From contig JAGFNK010001123.1 of the NCBI GenBank assembly GCA_025769875.1, forward strand, positions 1 to 14,631: a DNA stretch of 14,631 nucleotides, read 5' to 3'. The position numbers and the translations under genes are program-made. The notes under the pieces were generated by a model that saw nothing but the letters and a program-made list of their open reading frames with translations, searched no databases and was not told the DNA's origin. The number at the start of each line of letters is the position of its first letter. Within the stretch, counting starts at the first letter, position 1. Positions 1 to 6,506 of the stretch are shown here, one piece after another. The stretch comes from Russula earlei (Eukaryota > Basidiomycota > Agaricomycetes > Russulales > Russulaceae).

Positions 1-230
1 CCCTATTTACTCAAGAAAGACCTCTCTCACTTTGCATTGCCAACTCCCTTCCATTTTCTGGGCTATCCCTCCTGTGGTACAAGATATTGCTATTGCAAAG
101 GCACTATAACACGACCAGGCACCCGTTTCCTAATCGGGTAATCATCGCGTGGCAGCCACATGGCCACCCAGCCACCATGGACCCGAAACAGCGGCACAAA
201 CTCTTAGAAACTGTTGCATAAATCATCTGA
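1..230. other. Unassigned sequence left of the LTR
   Basis: No open frame, RNA gene or known repeat can be supported here. Because an LTR begins at 231 and copia pol resumes right after it at 795, this stretch may be the 3' end of the interior of the element to which that LTR belongs. It shows no copia integrase coding, which a plain solo-LTR insertion would predict on this side. No polypurine tract is visible just before 231. Confidence 0.4.
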
Positions 231-328
231 TGTCATCAAGGCTCCAATGACATCATGGCTGACTGAGCGACTCCACAGTGACTTCATAAGCTCACTAAGC
301 GCCCCACAGTGACATCATATTGATGTCA
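228..328. promoter_or_regulatory. Cluster of TGACATCA / TGATGTCA sites in U3
   Basis: The octamer TGACATCA occurs at 248-255 and 310-317 and its complement TGATGTCA at 228-235 and 321-328. A one-mismatch copy, TGACTTCA, lies at 280-287. The pair at 310-328 forms a perfect inverted repeat with a 3-nt spacer. The octamer differs by one base from the CRE-type bZIP site TGACGTCA. I infer enhancer or operator elements of the LTR; no binding protein can be named. The first copy straddles the proposed LTR start. Confidence 0.4.
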
Positions 329-793
329 TCACTCCACAATGATCAGTAATGCGCTCAGTAAGCCTGAAAGTTGACACAAGCAAGTTTATGCCTCTGTAGT
401 CCTATTGGATGGTACCAAAGAGTCTAGAATAGTCCCAGTGCTTTGTAATCGACCCTGTACACTGTATATAAGCCCCAATGAAGCATGGCAGTCGTCAGAC
501 TGTCCATTTGTGATACTCTCATACTCCTGGGTACTCCCCTGCGAACCGCTCAGTTTAAAGACTTCCCTCGCCTCCAAGGTACTCTTCAACGACCGCCTTG
601 TCTAAAGCCCCTTCGCTGCACTGGCCTCCAGTCTTCGCCTCTGCCTCTTGCAACACCTACCAGTCCCCATCTGGTACCTCCTCGTCGTTTGGCTCGTCCT
701 CCTGTTCAATGCCGCCTTCGCCGCGTACCATCTGTTCCGACCTTTGCCCACCTGCTCCTGAGTCCTTAGTGATCAGCAGTGCGTGTCTTGACA
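231..793 (+). mobile_element. LTR of a gypsy-like element (solo or 3' LTR)
   Basis: It begins TGTCATCA and ends GTCTTGACA, giving TGTCA/TGACA termini like those of the LTR at 10006-10971. It has a TATA box (465-471), a conserved 17-nt block at 495-511 that is identical to 10728-10744, and a pyrimidine-rich region after it, so the U3-R-U5 order is clear. Outside the conserved block it is only distantly similar to the other LTR, so it is a separate subfamily. The copia integrase frame resumes at 795, so this LTR was inserted into the copia element. The 5 bases after it (gcata) are not repeated directly before 231. Either the left partner lies outside the window or the left flank was lost. The right boundary is firm; the left rests on the TGTCAT match and is less certain. 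Confidence 0.72.
465..511 (+). promoter_or_regulatory. LTR promoter: TATA box and conserved transcript start block
   Basis: TATATAA lies at 465-471. Twenty-four bases after it begins the 17-nt block TCAGACTGTCCATTTGT (495-511), which is identical in the otherwise diverged LTR at 10006-10971 and sits at nearly the same distance from that TATA box. The inferred transcription start is at about 497. The block carries AGACTGTCCA (497-506), the sequence complementary to the primer-binding site of the element at 10006. Confidence 0.6.
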
Positions 794-794
794 G

Positions 795-1266
795 CATACA
801 CCCTATGAAGTCCTAAAGAACTGAGGTCCCTGATATCTCACACCTCAGAGTATTTGGTTGCGGTGCATATGTGCACTTACCAGAAAAGTGTTGAGTCAAC
901 AAGCTTTTGCCTACAAGCAAGCTAATGATCTACCTTGGTCATACTGAGGGGATCAAAGCCTCACTCTTTATGAGGCTCCCAAATAATATGCTTTACACTA
1001 ATGCTACCGCCATCTACAATGAGACCCTGTACCCCAAATGCATCAAAGCGTGCACTAAAGGTACCACATGTATTAATGAACCACGTGAGGAACTACCACA
1101 ACAACCTGTCGAAGACACCATTCCTGGTGTTGACGACCCATTCCCTACAATCAAAAGTGAGGACAATGAGCAGCCTATACAGGTGCCACAGGAAGAGGAA
1201 TGTGAGCAAACACCCATCCCTCCTACACCATCTCCTCCTCCTGTTGAAGAGCCTGTACCTCTTTGA
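795..1266 (+). pseudogene. Copia integrase C-terminal part and linker (broken)
   Basis: The reading starts with residues HTPYEVLKN, the classic copia integrase segment that precedes the 'HLRVFGC' motif, here HLRVFGCGAYVHLPEK at about 840-888. A single extra base near 816-819 shifts the frame between the two motifs. A TGA at 892-894 then stops it before residues matching the 'sequence-resembling LGY' region (here MIYLGHTEG, 925-951). The rest to 1266 is an acidic, Pro/Glu-rich linker ending PPPVEEPVPL, as is usual between integrase and reverse transcriptase in copia polyproteins. The catalytic DDE core would lie upstream and is absent. The enzyme would have inserted retroelement cDNA into the host genome. 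Confidence 0.85.
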
Positions 1267-2400
1267 AGGTCTCAGGGGTTGAGAAAAGTACTGTACCTAC
1301 TCATCCTGGCAATGTCTATGGTGAATGCAGACACCCCACAGAAGTGGAAAAAGACGTTTGGCGCACACACACATGGAGAACAATGACAGAAAACCAACCC
1401 AGTAGCTCTGGTGAGGGTAGTACATCAGGATTGGCCATACCAGGCCCTTACCCTCCTGTTGTCCTTGACGATCAACTGCCGCAAGCCTCTGAGGATGAGG
1501 TAGAAGACATTCTATGTCTAGCAAGGGAAGGGGGAGTCAAATTTCTGAACTATCTGCTTGCCCAAGCAGTTCCACTAAGTTCAGAAGCACCCAAATCTGC
1601 GAAGATTTGCAAATGGACCTTTAGGGACATTCTGCGAATGCCAAGTGAACTCCAAAAGGAGTGGAAAGATGCTTGTCACGAAGAGTTGGAATCCCTCCAC
1701 AGATGCAAAGTCTTCAAACTAGTCAATCCTCCCAAGGATCGCAAAATAATCAAAAATAGAGGGGTGTTCAACCTTAAGTCTGATGGTCATAAAAAAGCCA
1801 GACTAGTTGCCAAAGGCTTCTCCCAAGTAGAAGGCATTGACTATGATGAAATATTCTCACCCATGGTACGGTTTGAGACAGTCTGCCTGATGATTGCGCT
1901 CGCAGTGCTTAAAAATTGGCACATTAGTGGACTAGACGTCAAGACTGCCTTTCTCTATGGTGAGCTTGATGAAGAGCTCTATATGGAGCAGCCCAAGGGC
2001 TTCAAAATAAAAGGCCAAGAGCATAAAGTCATGCACCTTAAATGTGCAATATATGGACTTAAGCAAGTGGCACTTACATGGTGGAAAGCCCTTGACAAGT
2101 CCATGGCCTTGCTTGGCTTTATTTGCCTTATGTCTGACTCTGGGCTCTTTGTTAGTAAAGACAAGAGCATCATAGCCATTGTCTAGGTTGATGATGTGTT
2201 CCTCTTTGGAGTAGACAAAAAACAAATAAATAAAACAAAGGAGCACTTTATGAAGCTCTGGGAATGTTGAGATCTGGGCGATGCCCAAGAATTTCTATGC
2301 ATGCGCATCATATGCAAGTCTGGCCAGATACATCTGGACCAGACTAAATATCTAAAGAAAGTGCTGCAGCATTTCGACCTGCTTAACTGCAAACCCTGAT
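1263..2400 (+). pseudogene. Copia reverse transcriptase (RVT_2 type), broken
   Basis: The frame is open from 1263 to 2186 and reads through the family landmarks: EWKDACHEELESL, ARLVAKGFSQVEGIDYDEIFSPM, HISGLDVKTAFLYGELDEELYMEQPKG and CAIYGLKQ. These are the palm and finger motifs of copia reverse transcriptases, with the first catalytic Asp in LDVKTAFL. The YVDD-type box follows directly after a TAG (2184-2186): the codons read stop-V-D-D-V-F-L-F-G, so the residue before VDD, normally Tyr or Trp, is now a stop. A TGA at 2268-2270 interrupts 'WEC-stop-DLGD', where related elements have Arg, and another stop lies near 2396. The protein would have copied element RNA into cDNA in virus-like particles. 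It cannot now be made intact. Confidence 0.93.
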
Positions 2401-3135
2401 CATACTCCACTACCAGAGGGCTATCACCCCTCTCCCAACACTTCTGCTGCTGACCCAGCCTTGTGGTCAAAATTCCAGCAAGTTATAGGATCACTCCTAT
2501 ACATAATGCTTGGAACGCATCCAGACATAGTCTTTGCAGTCACAAAGTTGTTGCAACATGCTGCCAATCCCTCAGAGGATCATTTAAATTATGCATTCTA
2601 TATTTGCTGATACCTCTTGGGAACCACCAATTATGCCTTGATCTATGATGGACCATCTAATGGTGGCCTAATGGCATATGCTGACTCTGACTGGGCCTCT
2701 GACCCGACCAATCAGAAGTCCACTACAGGCTATATGGTGAACTGGCTGGAGCAATACTTTCGTGGAACTCATGAACGCAGAAAACAGTTGCACTCTCCTC
2801 CACAGAAGCTGAGTACATGTTGCTCTCTGACACGAGTAGACAGTTGGTTTGGATTAAATCCTTACTAACAGAACTTGGCATCAATCTTGCTCCCATCCCA
2901 CTGTTCGGTGATAACCAAGGCTCATATATTCCTAGCCTCCAACCCTGTACAAGAAAAGCGCATCAAACACATTGATTTGTGCTATCACTTCATTTGTGAA
3001 GTCATACAAAATAAACAGGTGGAGCTATTCTTTATTGAAGGGGCTAATAACCCAGCCGACATGTTCACCAAGAACCTTAGTCGTGTCAAGTTCCTCAAAT
3101 TCAGGGAGCAGCTAGGACTAACGTTCCACCCCTGA
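2401..3135 (+). pseudogene. Copia connection and RNase H domain, broken
   Basis: In successive frames the sequence reads copia motifs: QQVIGSLLYIMLGTHPDIVFAV, then YIC-stop-YLLGTT (TGA at 2608-2610 where Arg is nearly invariant), then AYADSDWASDPTNQKSTTGY, which holds the first RNase H Asp residues. A frameshift near 2750-2790 leads to STEAEYMLLSDTSRQ and then to GDNQGSI.LASNPV, RIKHIDLCYHF and GANNPADMFTKNLS, ending at a TGA (3133-3135). The domain order and the final ADMFTK motif are diagnostic of a copia pol C-terminus. The RNase H would have removed RNA from the RNA-DNA hybrid. Decay prevents function. Confidence 0.92.
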
Positions 3136-3172
3136 ATGTAGGAAAATGCTCATGGCATCTACTGATGCACTT

Positions 3173-3184
3173 AGCAAGGGGGAG
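3173..3184 (+). other. Polypurine tract of the copia element
   Basis: AGCAAGGGGGAG lies directly before the TGTTGA start of the 3' LTR. This is the expected site of plus-strand DNA priming. Confidence 0.75.
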
Positions 3185-3569
3185 TGTTGAACCGAAACCC
3201 GAATGGATCAAAGAAGGCGAAGACCTTCATACAAGGTTTAAGATCTGCTCATAGATGTTATGTGTTAGACAGAACTTTAGCATATGCGCTTATGGCAATA
3301 GGGTTACGCATACTACGCTATCTATCACAAGATGCAGCCTTATGGTGTGTCTAGAATGTTTCCACATCACGCATCACTATGTGCGCGATATAGTGGACAC
3401 CTGTAGTCACCTCTTTTAGACTTAGGAACAGCCCTGGGTCATAGAGGTATAAATACCATACATGTAGATGAGTATACATATTGCTCTACACCCCAATATC
3501 ACTTGAGCATTAGCACAACCTCTAAGGTGGGTTGCTTGGCCTGTTAGCTGCGCTCTATGCTGTGCAACA
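3185..3569 (+). repeat. 3' LTR of the copia element
   Basis: It starts TGTTG, directly after a polypurine tract, and ends CAACA, giving 5-bp inverted termini and a length of 385 bp, typical for copia. A TATA box (TATAAATA, 3448-3455) marks the promoter of the LTR. The right end is chosen from the CAACA match and the absence of a better candidate nearby. No second copy is in the window for comparison. Confidence 0.72.
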
Positions 3570-3822
3570 CTGGCAACCATTACAAGTCCTTCTCAGCCAT
3601 GTAGATAATGTGAGCAAGAGGCGCTGAAGGGCCATCCTGGAGCATGGCAATGATGATGATGCTGTAGATCAGTCAATGCTATCTGCCTGTTGTGAAGACT
3701 TGTACATTCCACAAAGCCCTTAGAATAGTGTTCCATTAGGGCTCACATTTGATGACTTGCCTTTCCACATAGATTCTATGCCTTCATGTCTAATTCCTAT
3801 CTTGCAGCACCATTAAAAATTG
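3570..3822 (+). other. Intergenic; possible decayed coding fragment
   Basis: No intact gene. One forward frame reads a coding-like stretch (ILEHGNDDDAVDQSMLSACC, then SVPLGLTFDDLPFHIDSM) broken by stops at about 3610 and 3721. I do not recognise it. It may be the remains of a host or transposon exon, or chance. Confidence 0.25.
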
Positions 3823-4005
3823 TATAATATAGGACCTAGATCTGAAGTTACATAGGTTCCAGTAGGTTTCCTAGGTTTCCATCCCAACTGTCTGGCCAGG
3901 TTTCCAAGGAAATGGACCTGGGTTTCCAAGTGTCTAACTCTCCAGGTTTTGGCTGGTTTTTGGTTTGTTTTTGGTGGTTTCTCAACTTGAGAAACCTCTG
4001 GAACT
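3823..4005 (+). repeat. Left inverted repeat, GGTTTCC-rich
   Basis: It contains at least five GGTTTCC-type heptamers on the plus strand plus GGTTTTTGG variants. It aligns with the reverse complement of 5585-5762 over most of its length with several small gaps. Confidence 0.65.
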
Positions 4006-4386
4006 GAGAGGCATGATTACTGATGCTGTGTCAGTGGCGAACGCGTGCCACTTGAGATCATCTCATGAAAGTCGAGTGGTTCATACCAGCCGCTGAAAAC
4101 CTGCTTGCTATAACTGCTGATGCTGTTGATGGAGTACTATATGACCCTCGGTTTTGTGTCAGGAATTATCATTAAGCGGTGAGATCAGTGAAACACAGTC
4201 AAGACAAGATGGCGGAGCACAACATCCATAAACTGCCCACTTGCAACCAGCCTAGAAATGGTGATGCATCCACGTCGCGTAAATTAAAATGATCCTATGA
4301 TGAAATTTATAGACCTGCCCATCATGATCATGATCCTGATCCTGCCTCCGTGGACTGAGGGGAGGTAGACGCGCACCGGCTGGGTG

Positions 4387-4392
4387 TATAAA
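4387..4392 (+). promoter_or_regulatory. TATA box of the secreted-protein gene
   Basis: TATAAA stands 163 bp before the ATG at 4555, with a GATC/GATCCTGATCC-rich stretch (4317-4347) just upstream. No ATG-initiated frame of note lies between the expected start (about 4420) and 4555 in the proper context. The position fits a fungal core promoter. Confidence 0.45.
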
Positions 4393-4554
4393 GCCAATGC
4401 CTGCAATTTACAATACTTTCCAGCTGTGCTCCCAATCATTGGTTACCAGCAGGTACTGGTTACCGACAATATTTCTAAACTCTCTACGCCGCTGTCTTTT
4501 TATATCTCGACAAACTCGACTTCAAAACTCCATATTCCCATTCATAAAGTAACA

Positions 4555-5195
4555 ATGCGAACCTCCTCTGTTTTTGCCATATTCTGCCTCGCCGTTGGCA
4601 TCGCTCCATCGTTTGCGCTTCCTGCAGGGTACGCCAATTCTTCAAGTCCTCATTCTCGAAATTGACTTTACCTCGTGGGAATGGGAATCCCTGATTCAAT
4701 GGGGATCACAGGGATTCAACACACCAGGCTTCTATCCAAACGCAAGTTGATGTGGGGGATAAAATAGATGAAGTGCGCGTCTTCATACAAGGATATCGCA
4801 AGTGTTTACGTGAATGTAACAATTACCCGATCCGGGGCCTTGAGTTGGCCGCTGCCCGTATGCTTGCACTCAAGAATCTCCGGCCCGCGGACGGACTCAA
4901 GAACGACCTGGTGAATCTCCACGATGCGCACCCCGAGGTGTTGTACCAAGAGGTTAGTGAAGCGCTGAAAGATCTAGAAAGCTTGCAGGAAGAAATGAAG
5001 GCTACGGCTATGTGTGAAACCGGCAGCGCCACGAGTGAGCCAGTAGAGCATCAACCGAGAACGCGCAGTGCTAAATCAGGGTGAGCGGGAGCGATCCCCC
5101 TCCCTTGATAATTCCAGGATATTGTTACAAATTTATTGATAATACTTCAATATTCTAGAATAGCGCACGGAGCCCTTGGCCCACACGGAAGTTGA
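4555..5195 (+). CDS. Small secreted protein, unrecognised family (3 exons)
   Basis: The ATG at 4555 opens with a textbook signal peptide: MRTSS, then a hydrophobic core VFAIFCLAVGIAPSFA, with cleavage expected near FALPAG. I propose exon 1 4555-4628, intron 4629-4711 (GTACGC...CTGAT...CACAG, 83 nt), exon 2 4712-5080, intron 5081-5158 (GTGAGC...TTCTAG, 78 nt) and exon 3 5159-5195. Both joins keep the frame, giving about 160 residues. Without the second splice the protein would stop at 5084, 11 residues earlier. The mature part is helical and charged (DKIDEVRVFIQGYRKCLREC, GLELAAARMLALKNL, EALKDLESLQEEMKA). It has three cysteines and no transmembrane segment apart from the signal. No stop or frameshift damages it, unlike its neighbours. 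I do not recognise the family. It could be a host secreted protein or an effector-like passenger of the flanking inverted repeats. Confidence 0.7.
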
Positions 5196-5199
5196 CTAG

Positions 5200-5580
5200 A
5201 TTGGTTGACCGCCGACACAACGCCTTTGACCTCCCTCATGCATACACCCCGTCTCCTGCATCTCTTTCATCACATTCCTTTCACCAACTCTCTCCATTAC
5301 CACACAAGGGCCGGAGCGTCAACGTCTATATCCCGGACGCCATCACCACCGTTCGCCTCACCCCAATCAGCGCTCACGCTACCCCCTGCCTTTCACTCTC
5401 TATTTCACTTGCATCAGCTCTTCTTCGTCTCCCTTGCCATCCACGTCTAGATCCGCCTTTCACTGTCTCAAAACGCTTCTCATTCTCACTCCGCCTGCAT
5501 CATCTCTCTCATCCTTTCTTTCATCACCTCTGCCTCCACTGCCCCGCTTTCTCCCTTCTGGCAGCATCAGTAAAGATGGA
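5200..5580. other. Pyrimidine-rich stretch without a supported gene
   Basis: This region is dominated by CT runs with repeated variants of 'CTGCATC..TCTTTCATCAC.TTC' (about 5254-5285 and 5500-5532). Long open frames exist on the plus strand, but they are Ser/His/Pro/Leu-rich, which is what CT-rich DNA gives by default. I see no gene. It lies between the secreted-protein gene and the right inverted repeat. Confidence 0.5.
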
Positions 5581-5584
5581 TTTT

Positions 5585-5762
5585 AGTTTCTGTTGGTTTC
5601 TCACCTCAGGAAACTGAAAAAAACCAGCGGAAACCGGGAAACCAGGAGACTTGGAAACCCATGTCTGGTTTCCCGGAAACAACCTGAGAGTATCTTTCAT
5701 GGAAACCTAAGAAACTAACAGAAACCTGTCGAAAGTATGGAAACTGGTAGAACTATAGTATA
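5585..5762 (-). repeat. Right inverted repeat, GGAAACC-rich
   Basis: It is the reverse-complement partner of 3823-4005. GGAAACC or GAAACC units recur about every 10-25 bases, and the segment GGAAACCCATG corresponds to the left arm's CTGGGTTTCC. Confidence 0.65.
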
Positions 5763-6048
5763 GTAGGAAAAAAATCACTGAAAATGGTCAGAAATAGGGT
5801 ATATGTTGTTTCTACTTGTAATTGGAAGTCAATTCGAGCTGGTACAGATCTAAGCCTTGAGGGGACTCTCAGGTATATACAGATCAGCATGGAATGCAGA
5901 TATCATCGAGGCATCAGCACGATGAAGGGATTCATCATCACCATCGTTGTCTGCACATTCCAGTGCAAGGTGCCAGTGTCGCTCACTCCGACGGTCGATG
6001 TGACCATAGAAAACTTGAATTGTTTTCCAGTGTGCTTCATGATGTCTA
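5763..6048. other. Intergenic, no supported feature
   Basis: About 285 bases between the right inverted repeat and the next GGTTTCC palindrome. Open frames here have no coding character that I recognise. It may be interior to a larger inverted-repeat element, but no boundary shows. Confidence 0.35.
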
Positions 6049-6120
6049 CCAGGTTTCCCAGTTTCTGGGTTTTTGGTTTCCGGAAACTGGGAAACCAGCG
6101 GAAACCAACAAAAACCTGGG
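6049..6120. repeat. Short GGTTTCC/GGAAACC palindrome (MITE-like)
   Basis: CCAGGTTTCCCAGTTTC... (6049-6081) is followed at once by GGAAACTGGGAAACC... to CCTGGG (6082-6120). The halves are imperfectly self-complementary with the centre at 6081/6082. It shares GAAACCAGCGGAAACC with the right arm of the 3823-5762 element, so it is the same repeat family. The transcript or single strand would fold into a hairpin of about 33-39 bp. Confidence 0.65.
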
Positions 6121-6506
6121 AATTTTTTTTTGTGGTTTGCTGATGAGTGCTCTCCCAGCCTCTTTCATCAGGAAAAACCTCCTGTGCTAGCGAGAGTAAT
6201 GTGAAGTAAGTCAAAGATAATGCACAATAAGGAGTAATAAGTGCCAAATAAGTGTCAGTAGACAGCCGATCAATTGGGGGTTGGGGCAGATAAGTGTCAA
6301 TAACATCAATAACTGTCAGAAGCCTGGCGAGTAATGCCCAATCAATCTGGGGGGTCAGGCAGATGTACTTCTTTGGTAACAAAATTGAACTATCAGTAGT
6401 GAGTAACCAATGCTAAGTGCAATAGTGCACACTAACATGCAATAATACTGTGTTGGAACTAGCAATACATAAATAACTCTCAATAGTCTCACAATAACTG
6501 TCATTA
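6121..6506 (-). mobile_element. 3' noncoding and subterminal part of the Plavaka element
   Basis: Downstream of the transposase stop, short motifs recur: AATAAGTGTCA-type at 6247-6257 and 6290-6299, AATAACTGTCA at 6308-6318 and 6493-6503, and many 'GTAATAAGTG/GAGTAA' variants. Clusters of short subterminal repeats are typical of CACTA-like and related cut-and-paste elements, where they bind transposase. No clean terminal inverted repeat or target duplication could be fixed, so the element's end in this region is not defined. Confidence 0.45.

Larger units (their letters stand above)
795..3569 (+). mobile_element. 5'-truncated Ty1/copia retrotransposon remnant
   Basis: It contains, in copia order, the integrase C-terminal part, reverse transcriptase, RNase H, a polypurine tract and a 3' LTR. 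Gag, protease and the catalytic core of integrase are missing because the sequence is replaced by the LTR that ends at 793. Several stops and frameshifts make it inactive. Its left LTR is not in the window, so LTR divergence cannot be used to date it. Confidence 0.9.
3823..5762. mobile_element. Inverted-repeat (foldback-like) element carrying a gene
   Basis: Two long imperfect inverted repeats, rich in GGTTTCC on the left and GGAAACC on the right, face each other across about 1.6 kb. Read inward, both arms begin with a TATA-rich end (TATAATATAGG / TATACTATAG) and share blocks such as AGGTTTCCAT, GGGTTTCCAAGT and GCTGGTTTTT in the same order. No transposase is encoded inside. Both outer ends carry TA, which would fit a TA target duplication, but at these AT-rich ends this is weak. 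The interior holds a single spliced gene for a secreted protein. It could be a non-autonomous element that has captured a gene, or two related MITE copies that happen to flank a host gene. Confidence 0.55.

Noticed and set aside
216..220. gcata, identical to the five bases after the LTR at 794-798, as a target duplication
   Set aside because: The next bases (aatcatctga) do not start with TG, and the LTR start fits better at 231. A 5-base match within 20 bases is easily chance.
405..816. Several plus-strand frames within the left LTR
   Set aside because: The region is explained by LTR promoter, R and U5 sequence. The frames overlap each other and show no family motif.
2184..2186. TAG before VDD in copia as another C-to-T event
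   Set aside because: The family has Tyr or Trp here. TAG from TAY needs a transversion; from TGG it would be G-to-A. Direction cannot be decided, so it was left out of the CGA-to-TGA list.
3643..3665. Short GATGATGATG microsatellite as a functional repeat
   Set aside because: Only a few trinucleotide units; unremarkable.
5192..5617. Long open plus-strand frame (141 codons)
   Set aside because: It lies in a CT-rich stretch and encodes mostly Ser, His, Pro and Leu. No motif, no splice logic; it overlaps the inverted repeat.
5903..6382. 159-codon minus-strand frame
   Set aside because: It runs straight through the GGTTTCC palindrome and into Plavaka noncoding repeats. Composition is not protein-like.
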